Shown here: one piece after another, positions 52,274-60,135 of the stretch
How positions within the stretch are numbered: the first letter of the stretch is position 1
Layout of the letters: the number at the start of each line of letters is the position of its first letter
Assembly: GCF_000763575.1 (NCBI RefSeq)
Contig: NZ_CP009170.1
Coordinates: 2,009,501 to 2,073,500 of the forward strand
Reading direction: 5' to 3'
DNA: 64,000 nt
From: Thermoanaerobacter kivui
GTDB lineage: Bacteria; Bacillota; Thermoanaerobacteria; Thermoanaerobacterales; Thermoanaerobacteraceae
The notes under the pieces: model-generated
The model's input: only the letters and a program-made list of their open reading frames with translations
Database searches by the model: none
What the model was told of the DNA's origin: nothing
Made by a program: the position numbers and the translations under genes

Positions 52274-52621
52274 TTACCTTCTATCTATTTCCAGATCAAA
52301 AATAGCTCTTTCAATGTACCATTTTTCCGAATGGCTAGGATATTTTATTTTAAAACGATCTATCTGAAATTGAAACGACTTTTCAGCTTCCTCCATTGAT
52401 GGCAAAAACATCAACTGCCCATATCTCTGCTTAAGGCGATAAATTAAATTCTCATTTTCTCCTTAATCCACTTTAAAATATCTTCAAACACCTCCTCACG
52501 ATTAGATACTTCCTTAAAACAACAGTAAAAGAGATATTTTTATAAAGACAATAGTGAAGCTTGCCTGTAAACTGTTCCTAAATAAAGTATATCTTCTACT
52601 TGTCCTTCTAAAACAATGTCA
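52274..52621 (-). pseudogene. decayed fragments: TOBE-like segment and an unidentified reading frame
   Basis: From 52621 downward one frame reads DIVLEGQVEDILYLGTVYRQ, like the TOBE domain of PotA-type ATPases, then stops. From about 52452 to the TAA at 52274 a frame reads LIYRLKQRYGQLMFLPSMEE and ends FQIDRFKIKYPSHSEKWYIE...; it lacks a start in frame, although ATG with AAGGAG occurs one frame away. I do not recognise this second protein. Confidence 0.45.
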
Positions 52622-52977
52622 TGACCAAGAAAGAAGCGATGGCTATTGCAGACCAAGTGGTTGTGATGAATAGATGGAAAATAGAACATATGGGTACTCC
52701 AGAAGAGGTTTATAAAAAGCCAGCCAATTTGTTTGTAGCGGATTTTTTGGAAATATCAAATGCGTTGAATTGCTATGTAGATGGGAAGTCTTTGATAGTG
52801 GATGGAAAAGTATTTTCTTTAAATTTTCCCTTTGGGGAAGGGGACGTTAAACTAGTATTTCATTCAAATGATCCCTATTTAACATTGCAGCCTGAGAATA
52901 AGGAAAATCTTTTGCGCTCCTTTAACTCTAGCAATTATTACCGCATCGGTATTCGTACCTGTAAAATTGTAGCCTAG
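52621..52977 (+). pseudogene. 3' fragment of a PotA/MalK-type ABC ATPase
   Basis: EAMAIADQVVVMNRWKIEHM then GTPEEVYKKPANLFVADFL are the region after the H-loop; the rest is a TOBE-like domain ending abruptly. Walker A, signature and Walker B are absent. The sequence before EAMA (CATGACCAA) still shows HDQ, with a frameshift. No promoter or proper start. Confidence 0.8.
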
Positions 52978-53138
52978 TTCAAACAAACTGCACTTTTCGC
53001 CTTAGTAACTGTGATAACAGCATTTATCATAGCTTCCTCTGGTATCTGAGCTTTTAAAATACCGCCCAACAAACCAGAACTCAATGAGTAAAAATCACCT
53101 TTAACAATGAGCGTGTCGTCTTTAACCCAAAATTTCAT
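52974..53138 (-). pseudogene. cbiZ: relic of adenosylcobinamide amidohydrolase
   Basis: 54 codons with a good GGAGG site: LIVKGDFYSLSSGLLGGILKA resembles the CbiZ N-terminal part, then it jumps to AMINAVITVTKAKSA, resembling a distal CbiZ motif (AMVNAVITATEAKTAAL). The central region and C-terminus are missing. Recognition is from family memory. Confidence 0.5.
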
Positions 53139-53368
53139 TTTTACACCTAATCCTCCTTCTAAATCTTTCGCTCAAATAAATAAAAGCAAGTCTATCACAT
53201 TCACTTTACCTAGCCCCATTATACAGCTTTATACTTCTCTTTTTTGCACCTTTTCTTCGCAATAATTTTTTTCTGAATTTATCATAGTTTCCTAGTTTTT
53301 GATAACTTATTATCTATTATCTGGATAAACTCTCCAAGAAACCAAAAAGTTGCTATATCCTAAAACTC

Positions 53369-53397
53369 TTGAAAGTACAGGATAGATATGATATGAT
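53369..53397 (+). promoter_or_regulatory. promoter of the folate ECF gene
   Basis: -35 TTGAAA, 17 bases, -10 TATGAT with TGA before it. Predicts a leader of about 80 bases. The 230 bases upstream (53139-53368) show nothing else I can name. Confidence 0.6.
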
Positions 53398-53420
53398 GTT
53401 AAAGTATTAAAGTAATTTTT

Positions 53421-53476
53421 GGCAGAGGTATGTGTCCCGCGTAAAGTACGGAAGATGGAAGAAAGAAGGAGGCTCT
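53421..53476 (+). promoter_or_regulatory. possible shortened THF-riboswitch-like leader
   Basis: AGAG near the 5' end and CTCT near the 3' end could pair, and CGCGTAAAGTACGG with GATGGAA resembles the CGCGTTAAGTG...GGGATGGGA core of THF riboswitches. The 3' half is much shorter than usual, so it may be a decayed copy. Confidence 0.3.
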
Positions 53477-53482
53477 ATTTTA

Positions 53483-54029
53483 ATGAAAAAATTTAGCACA
53501 AGGGAACTAGTTTTTTTGGCATTGCTGGTAAGTCTCAATATAGTCCTAACAAGAATAGCTAGCATTAGAATTGCCATTGGAGGTATTGAAGGTATAAGAA
53601 TAGGTTTTGGTGCTTTTCCTGTAATTCTTGCAGGAATAATGTTTGGTCCTTTAGCAGGAGGAATAGTGGGAGCTGTAGGTGACATGATTGGATACTTCAT
53701 TAATCCAATAGGACCCTATATGCCACATTTCACAATCACCTCAGCTCTTGTAGGCATTATACCCCCTCTGATTTTAAAACCAGTAAAAAATCCTATTTCC
53801 TCCCTATGGCAGCTAATAATAGCAATTGGAATAGGACAACTTATATCTTCAGTGATTCTTGTGCCCTATTTTATCCAGCTGCTTTTTAAGGTATCTATGG
53901 AAAATTACTTTGCCTCCGCGAATTATCGCACAAATTATTCAAGTTCCCTTATATGCCTTCTTTGCACAAATAATTCTCAAAAAACTGCATCTAGCTTTTC
54001 ATTTTAAGGCCCAGCAAAAAATTCACTAG
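53483..54029 (+). pseudogene. folT: folate ECF transporter S component, frameshifted near C-terminus
   Basis: About six membrane helices. RELVFLALLVSLNIVLTRI, GGIEGIRIGFGAFPVILAGI and FINPIGPYMPHFTITSAL fit FolT. The frame diverges around 53910; one extra T there would restore LPPRIIAQIIQVPLYAFFAQ, the usual C-terminus, ending at TAG 54027-54029. ATG 53483 with AAGGAGG. A sequencing error cannot be excluded. Confidence 0.85.
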
Positions 54030-54044
54030 TTTTCTTCTTCGCTT

Positions 54045-54079
54045 AAAAAGGTTAGGGAGTCTTATACCCTAACCTTTTT
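54045..54079 (+). terminator. folT terminator
   Basis: AAAAAGGTTAGGG/CCCTAACCTTTTT, 13-bp stem with 9-base loop. Confidence 0.88.
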
Positions 54080-54140
54080 CATTTTAAAAAATAATATTTA
54101 GAGAAATTTATAAATTTTACCAACATATATCAAAAAAATA

Positions 54141-54190
54141 ATCGTCTACCTGATAGAATTGAAGCCCTTTTCAGGCTTTCGGTAGACGAT
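54141..54190. repeat. structured intergenic hairpin
   Basis: ATCGTCTACC pairs with GGTAGACGAT; inside, AAGCC pairs with GGCTT. The left half (GTCTACCT then GAATTGAAGC) recalls clostridial type I-B CRISPR repeats, but only one unit is present. Confidence 0.6.
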
Positions 54191-54242
54191 ACAGTTTGCG
54201 CATGGATGGTAGCGGCGAATCGCTCTCAACTTTGAACGGATT

Positions 54243-54473
54243 TTAAATTATGTTTTTACAATAAGAAAAAATTTCTTTAGCATACATTATTGCCTTTTCA
54301 GCTGTTTTAATATCTGGCATCCCTAAAACTGTTGTGCCTGGCATGGCAGTAGGATATCTCGTTGGAATATAAAATTGGTTTAATACTTGGGCTTTAGATA
54401 GGAAGTTTTCAAAAGATTTATCATGTTGTGTACAAAGATTTACAAGATCTATTAAATTATGAATTCGAGGAGG
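54243..54473 (-). pseudogene. C-terminal half of the MNT-HEPN gene
   Basis: Minus strand from the IS607 junction: PPRIHNLIDLVNLC then FYIPTRYPTAMPG and a final helix. This is the second half of a HEPN (PF05168) domain, including the PRIHNL motif. Exactly 77 codons including the stop, in frame with the other half at 55260-55724 when the insertion is removed. Confidence 0.85.
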
Positions 54474-54531
54474 TAGGTAACAGTTGAAGATAGTCATGCA
54501 AAGTGGTATAATTTTAATTGGGTGATAACAA

Positions 54532-55122
54532 ATGTTACTAAGCATGCAAAAAGTAAAGGAAATGTACTCAATTAGTCGAAGAACACTTATAAACTGGGAA
54601 AAGGAAGGATTAATAACACCTGTGAGAACTCCAAAAGGCATCAGAAGGTATAAAAAAGAAGATATAGAGGAGTTATTAGGCATGCTGGAAGAAAAACCAA
54701 AACCTAAAGTAGTTTTGTATGCAAGAGTGTCCACAAAGAAACAAGAAGAATATCTTAAGAATCAAATTAGAAGGCTTGAAGAATACGCTAATTCCAAAGG
54801 ATGGCAGTATGAAGTCATACATGAGATAGCAAGTGGGGTAAATGAAAATAGAAGAGGCTTATTAAAGCTTTTGAACAAGATAAAAAGAGGAGAAGTTGAA
54901 AAAGTTGTAATAGAATATCCTGATAGACTAGCGAGATTTGGCTTTGAATATCTCAAATTTTTCATGGAAAGTTTTGGAGTGGAACTTATAGTTTTAAACG
55001 GGAAAGAAAACGAAGAAGATACAAATAAAGAGCTAGCAGAAGACTTAATAGCAATAGTAACATCTTTCGCAGCAAGAATTTACGGGCAAAGGGGCAAAAA
55101 GCATGATAGTGATACAGGCTAA
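54532..55122 (+). CDS. tnpA: IS607-family serine transposase TnpA
   Basis: 196 residues, full length. MerR-like HTH (YSISRRTLINWEKEGLITPV...RRYKKEDIEEL) then a serine-resolvase catalytic domain with VVLYARVSTKKQ (nucleophile Ser) and VVIEYPDRLARFGFEYL. Moves the element by a circular dsDNA intermediate at GG targets. GGGTGAT before ATG. Probably active. Overlaps tnpB by 20 bases. Confidence 0.93.
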   Translation: MLLSMQKVKEMYSISRRTLINWEKEGLITPVRTPKGIRRYKKEDIEELLGMLEEKPKPKVVLYARVSTKKQEEYLKNQIRRLEEYANSKGWQYEVIHEIASGVNENRRGLLKLLNKIKRGEVEKVVIEYPDRLARFGFEYLKFFMESFGVELIVLNGKENEEDTNKELAEDLIAIVTSFAARIYGQRGKKHDSDTG

Positions 55123-55259
55123 ACTTATTTTTCTAAACCAACAAGCCAAACAAATAGTATTAGACTTAATGAGAAGATGGTCATCCTGCATGAGATTTGC
55201 ATATAACAGACTTTTAGAAGGAGAAAAAAGAGCAGATTTAAAAAGAAAGTTACCCCAGG
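55103..55259 (+). pseudogene. tnpB: tnpB 5' fragment
   Basis: AKLIFLNQQAKQIVLDLMRR then FAYNRLLEGEKRADLKRKL are the start of TnpB. It runs straight into the right end of the element; the RuvC nuclease and zinc finger are missing. AAAGTTA occurs at the junction with GTTACCCC of the right end, a possible microhomology. Confidence 0.85.
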
Positions 55260-55724
55260 ATTATGTTTTTGACTTACTAAAAATGCTTTTAAAGCTTTTT
55301 CTACAGCCTGATGGGAAAAGAAACAAACCATATTGTATTTACCTGCTTTAAACATGATTTCTGCTGAGTCAAGGTCATCCATAGCAAAATCAAGCCATTG
55401 TTTTGCTTCTTTCATAAATAACCTTTCCTTTCTTAATATTTCTTCAACGTAAAACATACTTTCTTTCATTTCTTCTATTTCTTTTGGGGTATACACTATA
55501 ATATCCGTGCCAATAGTAGGCTTAGCAACTTTAACAACTTCCTCTAATCTTTCGTAAAAAGACTTGTCAGTATCCTTTATAACTATTAAATCAATATCGC
55601 TCCATTCATTTATTTGATTTGTCGCTAATGAACCAAATAATATTATTTTTTCAGGTTGATACTCTTTTACCAGCACTTCTACAATTCTTGTAAGTTCTCG
55701 ATTTAATTGTTCTATTCTGCTCAT
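55260..55724 (-). pseudogene. MNT nucleotidyltransferase domain fused to first half of HEPN
   Basis: 155 codons up to the IS607 junction. Residues ~1-100: MNT domain with GSLATNQINEWSDIDL (GSx10DxD). Then MKEAKQWLDFAMDDLDSAEIMFKAGKYN and FFSHQAVEKALKAFLV of HEPN, in the same frame without a stop. A ribosome-like AAGGAAAGG precedes the HEPN Met, so separate HEPN translation was possible. In MNT/HEPN pairs the MNT part AMPylates and silences the HEPN RNase toxin. The MNT part may still be made. ATG 55724 with GAGGTG. Confidence 0.88.
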
Positions 55725-55860
55725 AGAAAACACCTCAATTTGAAGGTTTTACCTTTAATCCGTTATATCAAATTGCAATTGTTCTATAAGAGTTTATTTC
55801 CGTCTTTTTAATTTTTTATTTCCTCGCTTTAATTTCTGTAAGATATGATATAATTATAGA

Positions 55861-55934
55861 CAGAAAAACACTTCGAGTGTTATGAATATGTGGAATGTGG
55901 GAATAGGTAGATGTGAGCTACCTATTCTTTTTTT
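55861..55934 (+). ncRNA. candidate ~74-base small RNA
   Basis: Extended -10 TGATATAAT (TATAAT 55849-55854) with no clear -35. Predicted RNA has hairpin AACACT-TCG-AGTGTT (55867-55881), a single-stranded GGAATGTGGG region, and the terminator GAATAGGTAG-ATGTGAG-CTACCTATTC (55901-55927) plus seven T. No convincing reading frame. Divergent from the MNT-HEPN gene. Confidence 0.5.
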
Positions 55935-56067
55935 ATGTTTATTTCTATTCTAAGAGTTTTAAATTTCTATTTTAATTGTTTATAGATCTCAAAAATTCTT
56001 CTTCACAATTAATTATAGCATGCATATTATAACATTTCTATGCAAAATTTCTTAAAGTTTTCTCTTG

Positions 56068-56095
56068 AATGCAGTGGCAAAACTGCCACTGCATT
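56068..56095 (-). terminator. terminator of the gene at 56100
   Basis: AATGCAGTGGCA-AAAC-TGCCACTGCATT, 12-bp perfect stem right after the stop codon. Confidence 0.8.
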
Positions 56096-56099
56096 GTTA

Positions 56100-56651
56100 T
56101 TATACTTTTACTTTAGTAAAATCGAGACCATACTGATACGACAAAATTGCTAAAGCTTCACTCAATCCATACTCATCAACAGCGTAATAGCTTTCAAGGT
56201 TATCTAAAATACAACTCTGTTTGTTTCTTCTACACAACTTAACATGAGGGTAAGTACCATTGTGATGAGGCTGATATAATACCACCAAATCTCCTTTTTC
56301 TGCCAATCTCATCAGCTCATCTTTTTCATATTTGCCTTTCTTTTCTAGTATTTTTCTGGCTGTTTCTTTGAATTCTTCAGCTTTTTCTCTTAAAACTTTA
56401 TAATCAAAATCAACAGTAATGTAAGTATTACCTCCAGCAAGTATATCGTTTGTGTAATCATCCCATCTTACATATTCATACTTCTTAGCAGCAGCTTCTA
56501 CAAGCTTTTTAGAGACCTTCAAGTCTTTAATTCTAACTTCAATTGACTTATCTAAAAGGTATGTTTTAGCTCTGACGCTTACCTGCTTTGATGTTATGCC
56601 GTTCTTCTTTAGATCTTTTCTTATTTCTTCAGCAATTTCTCTAGCAATCAT
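56100..56651 (-). CDS. hypothetical protein, possible LPD29-like mobile-element protein
   Basis: 183 residues, soluble, Lys/Glu-rich. N-terminus IAREIAEEIRKDLKKNG...VSVRAKTYLLDKSIEVRIKDL recalls the LPD29 domain found in large polyvalent proteins of phages and conjugative elements, which would suit the mobile surroundings. The C-terminal half (VVLYQPHHNGTYPHVKLCRRN) is unfamiliar. ATG with GGGGAGGG. Function unknown. Confidence 0.65.
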   Translation of the reverse strand: MIAREIAEEIRKDLKKNGITSKQVSVRAKTYLLDKSIEVRIKDLKVSKKLVEAAAKKYEYVRWDDYTNDILAGGNTYITVDFDYKVLREKAEEFKETARKILEKKGKYEKDELMRLAEKGDLVVLYQPHHNGTYPHVKLCRRNKQSCILDNLESYYAVDEYGLSEALAILSYQYGLDFTKVKV

Positions 56652-56761
56652 TTTGCATTCCCTCCCCTAAAATTTCTTACTTGCTCGGATTTGATAGTCT
56701 ACCGCTAGAACTTACTCTCTTACACCATGTGCTTACACCTCCTCATTTTTTTGTTTGCTTC

Positions 56762-56925
56762 TTGTTTGCCCCCGGCAGTTAAAACGAAACGAGCCGAAGG
56801 TCAAGGGGTCAGGGAGGGATACCGGACCGAGCGCCAGCGAGGGAGGATATGCTCACCGACCCGACAGGGCTTGCCCCTTGACCGTTAGGCGAGCAGGCGT
56901 ATAATTCCTTTTGCGGGGCAAACAA
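56762..56925. repeat. GC-rich nested inverted-repeat element
   Basis: Outer arms TTGTTTGCCCC (56762-56772) and GGGGCAAACAA (56915-56925); inner arms GGTCAAGGGG (56799-56808) and CCCCTTGACC (56874-56883). The interior is far richer in GC than the flanks and holds no open frame of note. Shares GAAGGTC and GCYTGCCCCTTGAC with the hairpin in the IS30 element at 17.4 kb. Confidence 0.75.
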
Positions 56926-56987
56926 AAAAAGCACGTCTTTTCAACTAATATCACTAAATTTAAAATGCGGTTTAAAAAATTATCTAT

Positions 56988-57013
56988 AAAATATAAAGTA
57001 TACTTTATATTTT
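56988..57013 (+). promoter_or_regulatory. 26-bp perfect palindrome upstream of the AAA gene
   Basis: AAAATATAAAGTA/TACTTTATATTTT. The half-site ATAAAGTAT recurs at 57024-57032, next to a -10-like TATAAT (57040-57045). Likely operator; the binding protein is unknown. Confidence 0.55.
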
Positions 57014-57066
57014 TTGTATAAAAACATAAAGTATGTGTTATAATATTATAAGTGGGAGGTGAAAAA

Positions 57067-58497
57067 ATGTCTATTACAAGCTCAGAGAATATATTAAGGA
57101 TTTTATATTCTTATAACCCATGGTGGAGGGAAGGATATTTCCCTCAAGATCTGTCTAAACCCGTAAAGAGAGTAGTCTATCATCAAGCATTCGAATTACT
57201 AATGCATCCAGCCATTAGAAGATATGTTATACTTTCAGGGGCACGCCGTGTTGGTAAAACCACAATTTTATATCAAATGATAGAAACCCTTTTAAAAAAT
57301 CAAGTGCATCCAAAAAAAATATTATATGTATCTTTTGATCATCCTTTATTTAAATTAAGTTCCTTCGACCAAATTATTAACCTTTATGAAACAGCCATAA
57401 ATCAAGAAAAGGAAGCTTATATATTTCTAGATGAAATTCAATATGCAAGTGATTGGGACAGATGGTTAAAAGTCTATTATGACACCAGACCAAACTGGAG
57501 AATTATTGCCACAGGTTCAGCTTCTCCTGCACTTATTGAAGGTACAAAAGAAAGTGGTGTTGGTCGGTGGACTGTTATTTCTGTACCTACTCTTTCTTTT
57601 TATGAATTTTGTGAAATACTTGGAGTCCTAGAAAGACCAAATAACTTACCCGATTTAGATTTAAACGAAATTTCAAATTTAAATGAGTCTCAATTAAGTG
57701 AGCTTATGTTTTTACTTATGCCCTTGCAAAAGTATTTTAATAAGTATTTAACAAGAGGGGGATTCCCCGAATTTGTATTCTCAGAAGATCAGTTCTTAGT
57801 GCAAAGAATATTAAGAGAAGACGTGGTTGACAAAGTTATTAAAAGAGATATACCTTCTTTATTTAATGTAAGAAACTTAGCAGTATTAGAGAAGGTATTT
57901 TTATACTTATGCTTCAATTCTGCAAGTGTTATAAATATTTCAACGATAAGTAAAGAAATTGGAGATGTTTCAACAGTAACGGTAGAAAACTATATTCATC
58001 TTCTAGAAAATGCGAATTTAATTTACAAAAGTTTACCCATAAAATTAGGCGGGAAAAAAGTTTTAAAAGCAAAACCAAAAATTTACGTTTCTGATCCTGC
58101 TTTGAGAAATGCAGTTTTAATGATAGACAATATACTCTTAGACAGTAAAGAGCTTGGAATAACGGTTGAGACAGCAATTTTTAAACATATTTATAATTTT
58201 TACTTGCAAACAAATGCTAAAATAGGTTATTTTAGAAAATCTTCTGATAATCAAAAAGAAATTGATGTAGTTGTTGAATTTCCACATAGCAAATCCTTAA
58301 TTAAAGTAAAATTCAGAGAAGATACGACACTTTCTGAGAATGATGCCATTGTGGAGATGAGTCAAAAAGAAAAAAATATTGTTTCAGCAGTATTAGTAAC
58401 AAAAAGACCAGAAGATTATGGAAAAGTCAAGATTTCTACAAAAGTACCGATAATAAAAATTCCTGCTCATGTATTTATGTATTTATTCGGAAGATAA
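57067..58497 (+). CDS. DUF4143-type AAA ATPase
   Basis: 476 residues. AAA_14 P-loop region ILSGARRVGKTTILYQMIE near residue 60, Walker B AYIFLDEIQYASDW, arginine region RIIATGSASPAL, then a DUF4143 domain with winged-helix and nuclease-like segments (KIYVSDPALRNAV...EIDVVVEF). Members are common orphan genes in archaea and clostridia; function unknown, defence or mobile-element roles have been proposed. ATG 57067 with GGGAGGTG. Possibly transferred. Confidence 0.88.
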   Translation: MSITSSENILRILYSYNPWWREGYFPQDLSKPVKRVVYHQAFELLMHPAIRRYVILSGARRVGKTTILYQMIETLLKNQVHPKKILYVSFDHPLFKLSSFDQIINLYETAINQEKEAYIFLDEIQYASDWDRWLKVYYDTRPNWRIIATGSASPALIEGTKESGVGRWTVISVPTLSFYEFCEILGVLERPNNLPDLDLNEISNLNESQLSELMFLLMPLQKYFNKYLTRGGFPEFVFSEDQFLVQRILREDVVDKVIKRDIPSLFNVRNLAVLEKVFLYLCFNSASVINISTISKEIGDVSTVTVENYIHLLENANLIYKSLPIKLGGKKVLKAKPKIYVSDPALRNAVLMIDNILLDSKELGITVETAIFKHIYNFYLQTNAKIGYFRKSSDNQKEIDVVVEFPHSKSLIKVKFREDTTLSENDAIVEMSQKEKNIVSAVLVTKRPEDYGKVKISTKVPIIKIPAHVFMYLFGR

Positions 58498-58507
58498 CAC
58501 AGCTTTC

Positions 58508-58535
58508 CCTCACCTTGTATTTTGGTGGGGTTTTT
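58508..58535 (+). terminator. terminator of the AAA gene
   Basis: CCTCACC/GGTGGGG stem with one U-G pair, followed by TTTTT. Confidence 0.6.
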
Positions 58536-58672
58536 ATATATGTACCACTTTTAAATTTTTTAGCTAAGCAAACTATTAAAGTTTAACAAGATTTTAACTT
58601 AGGCTTAATTTTAACTTAACAAAGTAATATTATAATTAAGGTGTCGGACAGCTTAGAAAGGAAGTGAAAACA

Positions 58673-58750
58673 ATGGAAAGGCCTCTTTATGTGGAAATAA
58701 GCAAAAATATAAGAGAAATGGTTAGTAACGGCATATTAAAGCCTGGGGAA
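58673..58750 (+). pseudogene. 5' fragment of a GntR-family regulator
   Basis: RPLYVEISKNIREMVSNGIL then KPGE is the start of a GntR winged helix. After LKPGE the sequence becomes antisense transposase. AAGGAAG before ATG. Only 26 codons remain. Confidence 0.8.
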
Positions 58751-58985
58751 AGGTCAGAAATTGTACCGAATCTTAAAGCTTGCATAACAATAAAAGCTCT
58801 AAACATTGCATGATGAGAGTAACCCTTACGGCCATGACTAGAGGAAGGGAATTCAGGTATTGAAGACAGATCAAGATTTTTAAACATAGAAGAATAAAAG
58901 TCTATTTTAGACTGGAAGTAAAGAGTTCAGGTATATTTAAAAGTAATTGAAGCTGGTACATGTAGGATTTCCTCCTCCTTAAGAA
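58750..58985 (-). mobile_element. IS fragment with transposase N-terminus
   Basis: Minus strand ATG at 58887: MFKNLDLSSIPEF, GRKGYSHHAMFRAFIVMQA and LRFGTISDL match the N-terminus of DDE transposases with a DUF772 domain. It is cut where it joins gntR. The TGTAGGATTTC near 58961 may be its terminal repeat. Confidence 0.65.
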
Positions 58986-59039
58986 ATATTTTCATGCTGT
59001 ATATATAATAATTCGACAAATGGGAGGTGAAATCCTACA
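58961..59039. repeat. inverted repeat TGTAGGATTT / AAATCCTACA
   Basis: 10-bp perfect arms extended by CTCCTCC/GGGAGG, about 60 bases apart. Looks like two IS termini face to face or a small non-autonomous element. Confidence 0.5.
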
Positions 59040-59286
59040 TAAAAGATAAAAAATTCAAGAGTGATAGAAAAAAAGTATGTCTCCAGAATCGCTTAAATGA
59101 AGGCTTTTGAATTTTGCACAAGTCTATCCTCTGTATATCCAAAAGAGTGAACTTGGGGTGATAATAACAGCATCCCCTGTTTTTGATACTGCACAGGCTT
59201 ATGCCCATAATGCTTGTGCAGTTTTTGCAGCCAGTGTATACATAGCGCGGCATTCCTTGGTCTATACTAATGTATACCATTTCCAT
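59035..59286 (-). pseudogene. N-terminal fragment of a Cys-rich protein, unidentified
   Basis: From ATG 59286: MEMVYISIDQGMPRYVYTGC, CKNCTSIMGISLC, RGCCYYHPKFTLLDIQRI. The spaced cysteines suggest a metal or iron-sulfur site. The last ~30 residues run into IS-like sequence, so the gene is probably cut. Family not recognised. Confidence 0.35.
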
Positions 59287-59400
59287 ATCTGACCATCTTC
59301 CAGTTTGTTTAAATTTTTTACATTTTTTATTATATTTTATTATATTTTTGCTATCGCGATGATGCAAGCTGTAATTTCAGGTTGTATTTCCAGTACAATA

Positions 59401-60135
59401 CTACAGTATCCATCTCTTTTTTATATTCCTTTGCGAGAGGTAAAACAGCAGGGCTGCAAAGGCCAAAAGCATAGATGCGCAAATTTCGGTATTCATAAGC
59501 GAACTTCCTGTAATTGCTCCTTTTAACATGTCTGTCCCGTAGGTTAAGGGCAGGCAAAACGATATGGCTTTTAGTATGCCGGGCAGGTCCTGTATCGGTA
59601 TGAACAGCCCGCACAGGAACAGCATGGGAAACCTGAAGAAGTTTGAGAAGGTCTGGGCCTCAAACACTTCTTTTGCTGATGTGGCAATCAAGAGCCCCAG
59701 TAGCGTGGAATTGATTGCGGTAAGCAATACTCCAATAGTGGCTGTACCCCACTTGATGCCGGTTAAATCTGTAAAGAACGATGCAAAAGCGACAGGCAGG
59801 AAGGCGTTGAGAACCCCAAACAAAATTGCCCCTGATATTTTTGCCAGGATAAGAACGCTTAAACTGATTGGTGCCAGCAGCAGCCTATCAAACGAACGAC
59901 TCCTTCTTTCAAATGTGATTGTAACTGCCAGCATAGAGGTGGTTCCAAACAATATGCTCATTGCCATAAGGCCCGGCAACAATTCTTTTATCTCTACCCT
60001 TTGCGGCGAACGGATATACTGCATGAGTGTCCATGAAATTGGAAAAATGATCCCCCAGCTTATGTTCGGCGGTTTGAGGTAATAGGTGCGCATGTCTTTT
60101 TTCAAGATATTCCAAAATGCAATCCACTTCTTCAT
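59401..60135 (-). CDS. ABC-2 type export permease
   Basis: 244 residues, six membrane helices. LPGLMAMSILFGTTSMLAVT, FERRSRSFDRLLLAPIS and FLCGLFIPIQDLPGILKAIS are typical of ABC-2 permeases (drug or polysaccharide export type). Four-base overlap with the ATPase gene. Base composition is visibly richer in G/C than the core genes, suggesting transfer. Confidence 0.9.
   Translation of the reverse strand: MKKWIAFWNILKKDMRTYYLKPPNISWGIIFPISWTLMQYIRSPQRVEIKELLPGLMAMSILFGTTSMLAVTITFERRSRSFDRLLLAPISLSVLILAKISGAILFGVLNAFLPVAFASFFTDLTGIKWGTATIGVLLTAINSTLLGLLIATSAKEVFEAQTFSNFFRFPMLFLCGLFIPIQDLPGILKAISFCLPLTYGTDMLKGAITGSSLMNTEICASMLLAFAALLFYLSQRNIKKRWIL

Larger units (their letters stand above)
54474..55259 (+). 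mobile_element. IS607-family element lacking most of tnpB
   Basis: 786 bases between two GG dinucleotides (54472-54473 and 55258-55259), the core expected for IS607 serine transposases. Left end begins TAGGTAAC and right end finishes GTTACCCCAGG, an inverted GGTAAC/GTTACC. It carries an intact tnpA and only ~50 codons of tnpB. Confidence 0.85.

Noticed and set aside
54141-54190. CRISPR array
   Set aside because: Only one repeat-like unit; no spacer-repeat series is present anywhere in the window.
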